Origin: Ruminococcus sp.
GTDB lineage: Bacteria > Bacillota > Clostridia > Oscillospirales > Ruminococcaceae
DNA length: 40,057 nt
Assembly (NCBI GenBank): GCA_021770655.1
Contig: JAETQO010000014.1
Span: 1 to 40,057, forward strand
Direction of reading: 5' to 3'
Every line of letters starts with the position of its first letter. Positions within the stretch are counted from its first letter, which is position 1. The notes below the pieces were generated by a model. It worked only from the letters and a program-made list of their open reading frames with translations. It searched no databases and was not told the origin of the DNA. Shown here in pieces: positions 7,745-16,548 of the stretch. A program made the translations under genes and the position numbers.

Positions 7745-8172
7745 TGACCGTTTTCCTTGTTGAATTCCTCCGAGCCGGCGATCATGTCGGCAAAATTATA
7801 CTCGTCAAGCTTATCTCTCACCGTCTGAGAAATCTCATCAAAGGCTTTCCGGTAACAGCAAACATCTGAAGCGCCTCTGTTGCAGATTCCGTCGGGAGCG
7901 AGACATCTTGAAAAATAGTATGTACCCTCTATAGCCTCGACAACCATTCTGAGAGTTATTTCCGAGGGATCAAGATCTATGACATAGCCGCCCTGAGTCC
8001 CTTTAAAGGACCTGACAAGCCCTGCGCCCACAAGCTTTCTGAGTATCTTAAGAGCAAATCTAAGAGTAACGCAGGCTTTTTCGGATATAGTCTTAGCGTC
8101 CATTTTGTCTCCCTGCCTGCACAGCACGGAAATTATTCTGACGGCATAATCTGTTTCCAACGTGATAAACAT
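7741..8172 (-). CDS. Rrf2-family transcriptional regulator with Fe-S-type cysteines
   Basis: A 143-residue winged-helix regulator of the Rrf2 family (YAVRIISVLCRQGDK, AKTISEKACV, LVRSFKGTQGGY). It carries Cys at 90, 97, 105 and 106. The spacing is close to the three-cysteine cluster site of IscR/NsrR/RsrR-type sensors, so an iron-sulfur or redox input is plausible but not proven. GGAGG lies eight bases before the ATG. It starts 15 bases after rpoD and overlaps the GH25-like gene, so the three are one transcript. No iron-sulfur biogenesis genes are adjacent, and its targets are unknown. Confidence 0.9.
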   Translation of the reverse strand: MFITLETDYAVRIISVLCRQGDKMDAKTISEKACVTLRFALKILRKLVGAGLVRSFKGTQGGYVIDLDPSEITLRMVVEAIEGTYYFSRCLAPDGICNRGASDVCCYRKAFDEISQTVRDKLDEYNFADMIAGSEEFNKENGQ

Positions 8173-8187
8173 TTATTTCCTCCGAAA

Positions 8188-9288
8188 TTAATCCAGGTAA
8201 TCTCTTACCTTATTGCTTCTGTTAGGATGACGAAGCTTTCTGAGCGCCTTTGCTTCGATCTGGCGAATCCTCTCACGGGTCACGTTAAACTGCTGACCGA
8301 CCTCTTCCAGCGTCCTTGAACGTCCGTCCTCAAGACCAAAACGCAGTCTGAGTACCTTTTCCTCTCTGTCCGTCAATGTGGAAAGAACCTGATTTATCTG
8401 CTCTTTCAGCAGTACGAGAGAGGCCGCCTCTGCCGGTGCGGGAGCGTCGTCATCAGGGATAAAGTCGCCCAAGTGAGAATCCTCCTCTTCACCGATAGGA
8501 GTTTCCAAAGAAACAGGATCCTGAGCAATCCTCATTATCTCTCTTACTCTCTCTACGCTCATATCAAGTCTCTTGGCGATCTCCTCCGGCGACGGATCGT
8601 GACCGTTTTCGTGAAGAAGCTGAGACGACACCTTCTTCACCTTAGTGATAGTTTCCACCATATGAACGGGAATTCTTATGGTCCTTGCCTGATCTGCGAT
8701 AGCCCTTGTGATAGCCTGTCTTATCCACCATGTAGCGTATGTTGAGAACTTGAATCCCTTGGTATAATCAAACTTCTCAACTGCCTTGATAAGACCCATA
8801 TTACCCTCCTGGATAAGGTCGAGGAAGCTCATTCCTCTTCCGACATATCTCTTGGCAATAGAAACAACAAGTCTGAGGTTCGCCTCGGCAAGCCTTTTTC
8901 TGGCTTTCTTGGCGTCCTTCTCGTTTCCGCTGGACATTTTTTCCGCAAGCTGGATCTCCTCCTCGGAGGTAAGCAGAGGCACTCTTCCTATTTCTTTCAG
9001 ATATATCTTGACAGGGTCGTCGATAGCGATCCCATCAGTGGAAAGTGAAATATCAACACCGTCCTGATCAATCTCATCCTCCGGATTAACAAGTTCGAGA
9101 GAATCGTCGGGGATAATATCGTCAATGATCTCTATATTGTTTGCGGCGCAGGTGTCATAAAAGTTGTCCATCTGCTCAACGTCGTAATCGAGCTTTTCAA
9201 GAGCGTCGGTGATCTCCTTTGTGGTAAGCTTTCCGCTGGCCTTTCCATGCTCCATAAGGTTATCCATAATTGATTTCTTATCTGTCAT
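8188..9288 (-). CDS. rpoD: Primary sigma factor RpoD (sigma-A)
   Basis: 366 residues from the ATG at 9288, chosen over the upstream start at 9339 because GGAG precedes it and the length then fits SigA (about 370). Domains in order: region 1.1 ([19 protein letters not shown]), region 1.2 ([21 protein letters not shown]), region 2 ([47 protein letters not shown]), region 3, and region 4 ([36 protein letters not shown]). It directs RNA polymerase to the TTGACA/TATAAT promoters found throughout the window. It lies 71 bases after dnaG, the usual order in Firmicutes. Confidence 0.97.
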   Translation of the reverse strand: MTDKKSIMDNLMEHGKASGKLTTKEITDALEKLDYDVEQMDNFYDTCAANNIEIIDDIIPDDSLELVNPEDEIDQDGVDISLSTDGIAIDDPVKIYLKEIGRVPLLTSEEEIQLAEKMSSGNEKDAKKARKRLAEANLRLVVSIAKRYVGRGMSFLDLIQEGNMGLIKAVEKFDYTKGFKFSTYATWWIRQAITRAIADQARTIRIPVHMVETITKVKKVSSQLLHENGHDPSPEEIAKRLDMSVERVREIMRIAQDPVSLETPIGEEEDSHLGDFIPDDDAPAPAEAASLVLLKEQINQVLSTLTDREEKVLRLRFGLEDGRSRTLEEVGQQFNVTRERIRQIEAKALRKLRHPNRSNKVRDYLD

Positions 9289-9359
9289 TTTCAGCACTCC
9301 GTTTCCTGATTTTACTATCCATAGGTCAACACCGCACACAAAGTTATCCGGTATTGCCT

Positions 9360-11132
9360 TTAGCTGTTCTTCCTTTTTCTAAGCTCCTGCATATTTTTAA
9401 AAAAATCATCGTCCGAAAGGGAATCTCCTCCGTCGGATTTAGGCTTGTATGCCAGAAGCGTTGAAACATAATCCTCCAAAACCTTTGAGTCAACGTTAAG
9501 CTTATCGAATTTTTCAATAATCCCTGTTATTCTGCCCACTTCATCGGGAGAAAATTCACCGTTGAAGGAGGATATTGAGCAATCTTCAAGATTTTTGATC
9601 TTTTCCGTCAAACTCTGATAGACCCGGCGGTTAAAGGCTGTCACAAATTTTTCGGGCGGGAGCTTTTCAAGCAGTTCTCCGCAAACGTCGTGATTGTTGT
9701 AAAGGTAATAGATAATACCGCATTCCGCCGCCGCTTCTCTTCTGTGACCGTTCGCCTCCGGGTTTATCTCATCACGTTTATCCGCAAAAGTAACGGTTCT
9801 TGTCCATTCCCTTTTGCTGTACTGCCGTCTCTCCTTTTCTATCATTGAATCGACCTCAGCCTCTATAGCAACCTTGCTAACGCCCTGCTCCTGCGCTACC
9901 TTACTTATATACACGTCACGCTCCACAGGTGAACTTATCTGCGCCAGTACCTTATAGGCTTTTTTCATATAATCTATCTTACCAAGCTCTGAATCGGTAT
10001 CTATGCCCTCTCCGCACTTACTAAGTTCAAAATTTATCGCTCCGTCCGAGTTGTTAATAAGATGACGGAAATGGTCCGCTCCGAACTTATTTATGTATTC
10101 ATCAGGGTCTTTTGCACCGTTCATTTTAATGACCGTGGTTTTAAGCCCTGCATCGCCGAGTATCTTGATAGCGCGGGTAGTAGCCTTTTGACCCGCTTCG
10201 TCCGAGTCATAGCATATGACCGCCGAATCGGCATAATTGGAAATAATCTTAGCCTGCTCAGGCGTAAGTGCAGTTCCGCAGGAAGCCACGGCGTTTTCAA
10301 AGCCTGCCTGATTAAGAGAAATAACGTCTAGATTTCCCTCGCACAGCAGTACCGTTCTGTCCTTTACCGCGGCATTTTTCGCAAAGTTCATCGAAAACAG
10401 AAATCTGTTTTTTGAATAGACTGGCGTATCCTTTGAATTAAGATATTTTCTCTTATCGTCCGGAGTAAGCGCCCTTCCGCCGAATCCTACGATATGTCCC
10501 GCTAGATCAATGAACGGGAACATTGCCCTGTTGACAAAGAAATCAAAGGTATTCCGGGTATTTCTCTGAGAACGTGAAATAAGCGAGCCTGCCTCCAGTT
10601 CTTCTTCCGAATAGCCCTCCGAAAGCATATGACTTTTGAGGGCGGACCAGCTGTTCGGTGCAAAGCCCATTCCGTATTTCTTTATGGTATCCACCGAAAG
10701 CTTTCGTTTGTTTATCAGATAATCAAGACACTCCTTGCCCTGCGGAGTTTTAAGCTGATGATAGAAAAACTTTGCGGCGGTCTTATTCATTTCATAAAAT
10801 CTTTTTCTTGAATCTGTACGCTGAGAGTTATATCCGCTGTCCTCGGGCAGAGGAATTCCCCCACGCTCGGCAAGAAGTTTGACAGCCTCCCAATAGTCCA
10901 GATTATTGTACTTCATTGTAAAGGTTATCACATCTCCGCCCGCTCCGCAGCCAAAACAGTGAAAAAACTCCTTATCGGGGTGAACGTGACAAGAGGGCGT
11001 TTTCTCATTGTGAAAAGGACAAAGACAAACATAATCACGTCCTGTTCTTTTCAGCGTAACATAACTGCCCATTACCTCGGCAATGGGGTTTGCGGCTTTC
11101 AGCCTTTCAATAAATTCTAAAGGCAGCGCCAA
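9360..11132 (-). CDS. dnaG: DNA primase
   Basis: 590 residues. The N-terminal zinc site is visible (Cys38, His41, Cys59, Cys62 in CPFH...CFGC). The catalytic core carries [19 protein letters not shown]-like family segments and the Toprim motifs ([11 protein letters not shown], and YDSDEAG). The C-terminal part is the helicase-binding domain. It synthesises RNA primers at the replication fork. The start is a TTG with AAAGGAG nine bases upstream, and the N-terminus then aligns with other DnaG proteins. It lies 37 bases after dgt and 71 bases before rpoD, forming a dgt-dnaG-rpoD cluster. Confidence 0.97.
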   Translation of the reverse strand: MALPLEFIERLKAANPIAEVMGSYVTLKRTGRDYVCLCPFHNEKTPSCHVHPDKEFFHCFGCGAGGDVITFTMKYNNLDYWEAVKLLAERGGIPLPEDSGYNSQRTDSRKRFYEMNKTAAKFFYHQLKTPQGKECLDYLINKRKLSVDTIKKYGMGFAPNSWSALKSHMLSEGYSEEELEAGSLISRSQRNTRNTFDFFVNRAMFPFIDLAGHIVGFGGRALTPDDKRKYLNSKDTPVYSKNRFLFSMNFAKNAAVKDRTVLLCEGNLDVISLNQAGFENAVASCGTALTPEQAKIISNYADSAVICYDSDEAGQKATTRAIKILGDAGLKTTVIKMNGAKDPDEYINKFGADHFRHLINNSDGAINFELSKCGEGIDTDSELGKIDYMKKAYKVLAQISSPVERDVYISKVAQEQGVSKVAIEAEVDSMIEKERRQYSKREWTRTVTFADKRDEINPEANGHRREAAAECGIIYYLYNNHDVCGELLEKLPPEKFVTAFNRRVYQSLTEKIKNLEDCSISSFNGEFSPDEVGRITGIIEKFDKLNVDSKVLEDYVSTLLAYKPKSDGGDSLSDDDFFKNMQELRKRKNS

Positions 11133-11169
11133 CAGCGTTCACTCCTTTCACTATTTATCCGTCTGTTTA

Positions 11170-12165
11170 TCAGTATTTCGTCCAGCCCAGAGGAATGAAC
11201 ATATTCTTAAAAGTCTCGATAGCAAATCCGTCGGTCATTCCCGAAATATAATCGCAGATAGCTCTGTCGATCCCGCACTGATACGCAAGATTCATATACA
11301 TAGCCGGCAGTTTTTCGATATGATGAACATAATAATCGTAAAGCTTGGATATCATATCCATAGCCTTTGTTTCCTCAGATTTGCATTTCGGATTTGTATA
11401 AACGCAGTCGAACATAAATTTATGCAAAGCCGTATAAGCTGTGCCGACCTCTTCGTCCATATGAAGCGCCTGCGCTCCTCCCTCAACAAGGGAGGTAACA
11501 AGAGTGGTTATTCTTTCCGACTTTGATTTTCCCAGAACCCTTGTAATGCTCTTCGGAATATCCTCCTCGGACATAATTCCCGCCCTAACCGAATCGTCAA
11601 TGTCATGATTGATATAAGCAATAACGTCCGCAAAACGAACGGCATATCCTTCTTTGGTATCAGCGACAGCGTTAGTATGCTTTAATATGCCGTCTTTTAC
11701 CTCAGCCGTAAGATTCAGTCCCATGCCGTCCTTTTCAAGACATTCAACTACTCTGAGGCTCTGCTCATAATGGTGAAAGCCGTCCGGATTAAGAGCGGCA
11801 AGCGCGCGTTCTCCCGCATGACCGAAAGGAGTATGCCCCAGATCGTGGCCCAAAGCTATAGCCTCGGTAAGATCCTCGTTAAGGCGCAAAGATCGTGCGA
11901 TCGTCCTTGCGATCTGGCTTACCTCAAGCGTGTGAGTAAGTCTTGTTCTGTAATGATCTCCGGCAGGAGAAAGGAACACCTGGGTTTTATGCTTAAGCCG
12001 TCTGAAAGAATTGCAGTGAAGTATTCTGTCCCTATCCCTCTGGAACTCCGTTCTCAGCGGGCACAGTTCTTCCTCTTCTGCTCTGCCCTGCGTCTGTGAC
12101 GACAAGCAGGCATACTTACAAAGACATTGTTTCTCAAAAGCCTCAGTTTGTTCTCTCGGAAGCAT
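11170..12165 (-). CDS. dgt: Deoxyguanosinetriphosphate triphosphohydrolase-like protein
   Basis: 331 residues of the HD superfamily, short dGTPase type. Metal-binding residues are visible: His78 in RLTHTLEVSQIA, the HD pair at 107-108 in ALGHDLGHTPFGHAGE, and a later Asp in FADVIAYINHDIDD. The signature DRDRILHCNSFRRLKHKTQV is typical of this family. It hydrolyses dNTPs to nucleosides and triphosphate, adjusting nucleotide pools next to the primase gene. Start: ATG with a run of six G upstream. It is the first gene of the minus-strand run dgt-dnaG-rpoD-rrf2-GH25. Substrate range within the family varies, so dGTP specificity is not certain. Confidence 0.93.
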   Translation of the reverse strand: MLPREQTEAFEKQCLCKYACLSSQTQGRAEEEELCPLRTEFQRDRDRILHCNSFRRLKHKTQVFLSPAGDHYRTRLTHTLEVSQIARTIARSLRLNEDLTEAIALGHDLGHTPFGHAGERALAALNPDGFHHYEQSLRVVECLEKDGMGLNLTAEVKDGILKHTNAVADTKEGYAVRFADVIAYINHDIDDSVRAGIMSEEDIPKSITRVLGKSKSERITTLVTSLVEGGAQALHMDEEVGTAYTALHKFMFDCVYTNPKCKSEETKAMDMISKLYDYYVHHIEKLPAMYMNLAYQCGIDRAICDYISGMTDGFAIETFKNMFIPLGWTKY

Positions 12166-12217
12166 AAAAATCCCCCCGTATCATAATATATCTCTATAAT
12201 AATTATACGGGTTAATC

Positions 12218-12250
12218 TTAAAAAAGCCTTTATTTTTACATAAAGGCTTT
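12218..12250 (-). terminator. Terminator of yigZ
   Basis: A perfect 10-bp stem (aaagccttta with taaaggcttt) with an 8-base loop and a T-run when read on the minus strand. It also separates yigZ from dgt. Confidence 0.85.
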
Positions 12251-12275
12251 GCATTTTTGTATATTTGCATAATTT

Positions 12276-12896
12276 TTACGCAAAATCAGCAAGCAAATCT
12301 GTTTCTTCCGACAGCACAAGCTTTCCGCAGGAAATATCGGTTAGCTTTTTTTTCAGTTCATCTGTAAGTTCGGACTTGACAAGAAACGAAAGGTTCACCA
12401 AGTCGGCGAAATCCTCTTTTTCCATAATGACTCCGAATTCGGGCAAAGCATAGCTGATCTTCCCATATAGATTATAATCACAGGCAAATGAGATACGCGA
12501 GCATTCGCACATAACCATTTTCCTTGCGGCGTTTACCGCAAGCGTACAGCCCTGAGCATAAGCGCGGGTCAAACCGCTTGCCCCAAGTAAAATGCCGCCG
12601 AAATACCTTGTGACCACCACACAGACATCAGTAAGTCCTGCCTTGTTAATAACCTCCAGCACAGGAACTCCTCCCGTACCCTGAGGTTCGCCGTCATCGC
12701 TGTATCGTGAGATATTTCCGTCTCTCAGAACATAAGCATACACATTATGTCTTGCCTTTCGGTTTTCGGATTTTATTTTTTCAATGAAGCCGACAGCCTC
12801 CTCGGAGGTTTTCACAGGACAGATATGTCCGATAAACTCGGACTTCTTTTCCGTAAAGCTGTCGTAAGCGTACTCATACACGGTAGTATAGCCCAT
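12276..12896 (-). CDS. yigZ: YigZ/IMPACT-family protein
   Basis: 206 residues with the IMPACT N-terminal domain: KKSEFIGHICPV, ARHNVYAYVLRDG, SDDGEPQGTGGVPVLEVI, VVVTRYFGGILLGASGLTRAY. A DUF1949-type C-terminal domain follows. The family is conserved and related to eukaryotic IMPACT, a regulator of Gcn2; its bacterial role is poorly defined. GGGGTG precedes the ATG. The gene has its own terminator and is preceded by the terminator of rpmE, so it is probably monocistronic. Confidence 0.93.
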   Translation of the reverse strand: MGYTTVYEYAYDSFTEKKSEFIGHICPVKTSEEAVGFIEKIKSENRKARHNVYAYVLRDGNISRYSDDGEPQGTGGVPVLEVINKAGLTDVCVVVTRYFGGILLGASGLTRAYAQGCTLAVNAARKMVMCECSRISFACDYNLYGKISYALPEFGVIMEKEDFADLVNLSFLVKSELTDELKKKLTDISCGKLVLSEETDLLADFA

Positions 12897-12940
12897 AATA
12901 ACACCCCGGAATCATATCAAAAACAATTGTCAAAAAGGAC

Positions 12941-12971
12941 CAAAAGAAAAAGGACGACCACAGCCGTCCTT
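12941..12971 (-). terminator. Terminator of rpmE
   Basis: A 7-bp stem (aaggacg with cgtcctt), loop of eight, and a T-rich tract on the minus strand. Confidence 0.75.
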
Positions 12972-12984
12972 ACAGAATGTGAAA

Positions 12985-13185
12985 TTAGTCAAGATTAAAT
13001 CTCTTCTTGAATCTGTCTACACGTCCGCCGGAATCAACCAGCTTCTGCTTGCCTGTATAGAACGGGTGGCACTTTGAACAGATTTCAACCTTGATATCCT
13101 TCTTTGTAGAACGAGTGTGGATCACATTACCGCAAGCGCAGGTAATTGTAGTCTCCTCGTACTTAGGGTGAATACCTTCTCTCAC
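12985..13185 (-). CDS. rpmE: 50S ribosomal protein L31, zinc-containing form
   Basis: 66 residues. Four cysteines (16, 18, 36, 39) in CAC and CSKC place it in the C+ zinc-binding class, and [20 protein letters not shown] is the family signature. The start is a GTG after GGAGGA. It has its own promoter (13297-13325) and a leader of about 105 bases. In bacteria that have both forms, the C- paralogue replaces this one under zinc limitation; no paralogue is visible here. Confidence 0.97.
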   Translation of the reverse strand: MREGIHPKYEETTITCACGNVIHTRSTKKDIKVEICSKCHPFYTGKQKLVDSGGRVDRFKKRFNLD

Positions 13186-13325
13186 TTTTGCTTCCTCCTT
13201 CCAAACTAAAATTATGACTCATAGAAGCCCATCATTTCAGTTTAGACAGTAGTTCTATGCAGTAATCATTATATCGCTGAACAAATCAGCTTTATAATTA
13301 TAACACTTATATTCTCACTTGTCAA
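13186..13325 (-). promoter_or_regulatory. rpmE promoter and structured leader
   Basis: Read on the minus strand, TTGACA (13325-13320), a 17-bp spacer and TATAAT (13302-13297) form a consensus promoter. The ~105-base leader before rpmE contains catagaa and ttctatg arms enclosing about 26 bases, directly before the ribosome site. L31 autoregulatory leaders are known in bacteria; whether this is one is inference. Confidence 0.7.
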
Positions 13326-13436
13326 GGAATTAATGATTTTTTTACAATTCAACCCAACAGCTGCACTTATTTACTGATTTTCCGCTCTTTCTTTTATATC
13401 CTTTGCAGTAATATCAGTACAGCCGAAAATTTCTCA

Positions 13437-14912
13437 CTACTCCTGCCCGTCTTTCAGCTCGTCAAATTTCGTTCTCATCGTCGGGCTGTTTCTGGTAAGT
13501 TTTTTTATAGTCAAATCATCAAGCTTGTTGTTTGCGGAATTAAGGTGTTTTTCCGAAAGAGTAAGATTCCTCTTTATGTCCTCAAGATTCTTTATTGCCT
13601 TGTCTATTGCGTCAATAGCGTCGCTGAATCTGTCGCTGGCATTTTTAAAATTCTTAGAAAAGCCTTCCTTGAAAACATTAATATTGTCCTCGAAATTGGA
13701 AATATCTATGTTTTCGTTCTTTACGCGCTGAAGCTCCGCCTTATAAGCTAGTGAATTCATTGCGGCATTTCTGAGAATGGTAATAATAGGTATAAAGCAC
13801 TGAGGTCTTACAACGTACATTTTCTCAAAAGCATATGACACATCGGCTATACCCGCATTATAGAATTCGTTCTCCGGTTCAAGCAGAGAAACCAGCACAG
13901 CATATTCACAGTTTTTCTCACGCCTGTCCTTGTCAAGCTCCTTAAAAAAATGTTCGTTCTTTTTCTTAGTGGCGGTAGCGTCTGACTCGTTTTTCATTTC
14001 AAACATTATGGAAATTATCTCGTTCCCATCATCGTCCTGCTCACGGTAGATAAAATCTCCCTTACTTCCCGTTCTTGCGTCGTTGTCCTTATCGAAATAA
14101 GCGTTTCTGAACGCCGTAGCGCGAAGTTTGTTGAATTCCATAAGGCAATGCTGTTCAAGGCTTTCGCCGACCATTTTTGTGGAAAGCTGTAACTTGAAAT
14201 CCTTATAGTAGTCTATAAGCTCGTCCTTGCTCTTTATAGCGGCGTTCAGCTCGGCGATCTGAGCGTCCTTTTCTTTTTCAATCTCCGACACAGCATTTCT
14301 TACCTCAAGCTGATTTTTCGCGTCATTGTTTTTTATGTCGGCTTCAAGCTTAGCAATTTCCGATTTAAAGCCGTATTCAGACTTTTCCAGTTCAAGCCTG
14401 TGCTCTGATCTGAGCTTTTCAATTTCTTTCTCATTATAGGTAATGATCTTTGTAAGCTTTTCCTTTTCCGAAGCATACTCTGCTTTTACACTTTCGAGTG
14501 CCTCTTTAACGGCAAGCGTTTTTTCCGTATCCTTAGAATCAAATTTCAGCTTTAGTTCGGCAATTTGCTTTTCATTGTCGCTTATCTGCCTTTTATAGCT
14601 TTCACGCTCGGAATAAAACTGCTCCCTTTCCTTGTCAAGAGCCTCCTTGACCGCAAGGTCTTTTACTGCGTCCTGTTTCTGTGCCGCTGATCTCAGCTTT
14701 TCAATCTCCAGATTTTTCTCGCCTACTGTTTCGGACAATTTGTTTTCAAAATCCTTGCGTACCAGCTCGACAGCCTGTTCTTTTTCCCTTGCGACTCTCC
14801 TGTCGACCTCATTTTTAAATTCCTCATTGCGTACCTGTTCCATAATTGCCGCATAGCCCTGCTCGTCCACCTTGAAAACCTGTCCGCAGTTAGGACACTT
14901 TATTTCAGACAT
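13437..14912 (-). CDS. DUF2130 coiled-coil protein
   Basis: 491 residues from the ATG at 14912, chosen because GGAGG sits eight bases before it. The N-terminus has a CPNC motif, followed by a very long charged coiled coil (about residues 20-240). The DUF2130 domain follows (EQHCLMEFNKLR, GDFIYRE, SIMFEMKNES, NEHFFKELDKDRREKNCEYAVLVSLLE), and a second short coiled coil ends the protein. The DUF2130 core resembles a restriction-endonuclease-like fold (the E-x-K pair in FEMKNE), suggesting nucleic-acid interaction. The function is not established. It is probably monocistronic; no obvious terminator follows. The 250 bases between it and rpmE hold only the rpmE leader and promoter. Confidence 0.88.
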   Translation of the reverse strand: MSEIKCPNCGQVFKVDEQGYAAIMEQVRNEEFKNEVDRRVAREKEQAVELVRKDFENKLSETVGEKNLEIEKLRSAAQKQDAVKDLAVKEALDKEREQFYSERESYKRQISDNEKQIAELKLKFDSKDTEKTLAVKEALESVKAEYASEKEKLTKIITYNEKEIEKLRSEHRLELEKSEYGFKSEIAKLEADIKNNDAKNQLEVRNAVSEIEKEKDAQIAELNAAIKSKDELIDYYKDFKLQLSTKMVGESLEQHCLMEFNKLRATAFRNAYFDKDNDARTGSKGDFIYREQDDDGNEIISIMFEMKNESDATATKKKNEHFFKELDKDRREKNCEYAVLVSLLEPENEFYNAGIADVSYAFEKMYVVRPQCFIPIITILRNAAMNSLAYKAELQRVKNENIDISNFEDNINVFKEGFSKNFKNASDRFSDAIDAIDKAIKNLEDIKRNLTLSEKHLNSANNKLDDLTIKKLTRNSPTMRTKFDELKDGQE

Positions 14913-15000
14913 AACAATGACCTCCAATCAGATATGTTAGTTAATCGCCTATAATTCTATTATGATTTTACTATATCCGCCGAAGAAAGTCAACCGAGAA

Positions 15001-15029
15001 AAGCAAAAGGAGCGTTCGACCGCTCCTTT
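15001..15029 (-). terminator. Terminator of the AraC-type regulator gene
   Basis: A 9-bp perfect stem (aaaggagcg with cgctccttt), loop of six. The U-tract on the minus strand is short and interrupted. Confidence 0.65.
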
Positions 15030-15032
15030 ATA

Positions 15033-15851
15033 TCACACTTTGATTTTTCTGTATTCACCGGGCGTGACATTCTCATACCGCTTGAAAACAACGGAAAAAT
15101 ATGAACTGTCCTGAAAGCCCGTTTCGTCGGAGATCTGTCCTATGGACTTATCGGAATACACAAGCAGATCCTTTGCGTGCTGTATCCTTACCTGCGCAAG
15201 ATATTCCATAGGTCTCAGCTGAAAATTCTTCTTGAAAAGTCTGCACAAATGCTGTTCTGTAACTCCTGCGATTTTTGCAAGATCGCTCAGCTTTATCTGC
15301 TCCGAATAATGCTCTTCGATAAACTGAAGCACATCGGCAAGCGCCACAGTCTGCGCAGTATAAAATGACGAAAGCCTGTTATCCGCTATCTTCCTGTACT
15401 CGATAAGAAAATCGTACAGCTGAGCCGAAGCGTAATGATTACCGTAAAGCTTGTCGCTTTTAAGCGTATAATAGGTTTTTGTCATTATTCGCCTTAATCT
15501 GTCAACATCGCAGTTCGGAATATGAGTAAACTTGTTAAGCTTCCATTTCTCCAAAAGAGGTATGACCTGATTGCCCGAAAAGGATATCCAGTCAAGAAAC
15601 CACGATTCGCTCAGCGCATGATACTCATGAGGACAGAAAGGAGGTATATAGAAAACGGAATCAGGAAGTATCTTCACCGTTTCACCGTTGATTATGACCT
15701 CTCCCTCACCTGAACGTGAAAGAAAGATCTGAGGATATTCATATCCCTCGGCACGCTTTATCGGAAACTGCCAGCTGTCCAGCCCCAGACCCACAACATA
15801 AAAAGGAAGATCCTTTTCATCGCCGATAACGGGATAAATCTGCTTAAACAT
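15033..15851 (-). CDS. AraC-family transcriptional regulator
   Basis: 272 residues: an N-terminal cupin-type sensing domain (PQIFLSRSGEGEVIINGE, PDSVFYIPPFCPHEYHA) and a C-terminal double helix-turn-helix (LSDLAKIAGVTEQHLCRLFKKNF, QISDETGFQDSSYFSVVFKRYENVTPGEYRK). Such proteins usually control sugar-utilisation genes in Clostridia. No sugar gene is adjacent, so its targets and ligand are unknown. A MITE-like element lies 51 bases upstream of its start, in or near the promoter region, and could affect its expression. Confidence 0.93.
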   Translation of the reverse strand: MFKQIYPVIGDEKDLPFYVVGLGLDSWQFPIKRAEGYEYPQIFLSRSGEGEVIINGETVKILPDSVFYIPPFCPHEYHALSESWFLDWISFSGNQVIPLLEKWKLNKFTHIPNCDVDRLRRIMTKTYYTLKSDKLYGNHYASAQLYDFLIEYRKIADNRLSSFYTAQTVALADVLQFIEEHYSEQIKLSDLAKIAGVTEQHLCRLFKKNFQLRPMEYLAQVRIQHAKDLLVYSDKSIGQISDETGFQDSSYFSVVFKRYENVTPGEYRKIKV

Positions 15852-15902
15852 TTTTCACACCCCGAATCTCTGTAAACGCTTTTATAACAATAAATACTTT
15901 AA

Positions 15903-16073
15903 GGCAGCACCGCACAACTACCGCCTAACGGCTTTGTGCACGTCTAACTTGCCAATTTTCCGTTACCTTGCAAAGAAACTCCTTGAAAGGCACAAGTATT
16001 CCTGCGTCGTTTCTATACAATCTAACAAAAAATTTTCTGCGTTATCCGCACACAATAGTTGTGCGGTGTTGCC
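15903..16073. mobile_element. MITE-like element, copy 1 (171 bp)
   Basis: The ends are near-perfect inverted repeats: ggcagcaccgcacaact at the left and agttgtgcggtgttgcc at the right (one difference). The element is flanked by TTAA on both sides (15899-15902 and 16074-16077), consistent with a 4-bp target duplication. It has no coding capacity. The interior is nearly identical to the copy at 32447-32610, apart from a 7-bp length difference and scattered substitutions. It must be moved by a transposase encoded elsewhere; none is visible in this window. Confidence 0.8.
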
Positions 16074-16082
16074 TTAATTTAT

Positions 16083-16143
16083 TGCCTTAACATTTTTATC
16101 ATATCACCGCCGGAGAATTTTGTCAATGGGAACACCGCACAAA
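16083..16143. repeat. Fragments of MITE ends
   Basis: Just after copy 1, ttgccttaa occurs again, and about 40 bases on aacaccgcacaa occurs (16131-16142). Both match pieces of the element ends, suggesting older or nested insertions. The remaining 185 bases up to the DUF3343 gene hold a small hairpin near 16235 (tccgaa/ttcgga) and no gene. Confidence 0.45.
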
Positions 16144-16329
16144 TATTTTAATCAGTTTTTCCCCATTTTGCCAAAGACGCGCTTTGCAAAGCCCCTTTCA
16201 CTCCCGCCAACAGCACTGCATATAATGAATTGTAGTCCGAAGGATCTTTCGGACAGGACAATTCAACCGACCGCCTGCACATGAACAACAAAATTTTCCG
16301 GCGGTCCGATAAAAAAGGCGGTAATTAAA

Positions 16330-16545
16330 ATGAAAAAAAGATTGATTGCAATGACGTCGATCACATATGCGATGAAAGCAAAAAATCTGCTGAACGACTT
16401 GGATTACTATTGCGAGATTGAGCGCACTCCTAAAAATCTCGGTACAGGATGCGGATACTCCATTTCCGTTAAAGCTGAGCCGAAAGAAATAACGGCGGTA
16501 CTTGACGAATACGATATACCGTACAGAGATATTCTCACGCCGTAA
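16330..16545 (+). CDS. DUF3343 putative Se/S carrier-like protein
   Basis: 71 residues. The pattern KRLIAMTSITYAMKAKNLL ... NLGTGCGYSISVK is that of DUF3343 proteins, which carry a conserved CGYS cysteine and are often encoded beside cysteine-desulfurase-like enzymes and selenium genes. A GGCGG site precedes the ATG. The downstream gene begins three bases after the stop. Function as a sulfur or selenium carrier is inferred from the neighbour and the conserved cysteine. Confidence 0.85.
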   Translation: MKKRLIAMTSITYAMKAKNLLNDLDYYCEIERTPKNLGTGCGYSISVKAEPKEITAVLDEYDIPYRDILTP

Positions 16546-16548
16546 GCT

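Noticed and set aside
15899-16077. Possible small RNA gene or CRISPR-like repeat
   Set aside because: The inverted ends, the target duplications and the second full copy fit a MITE better. There are no regularly spaced direct repeats with unique spacers anywhere in the window, so no CRISPR array is called.
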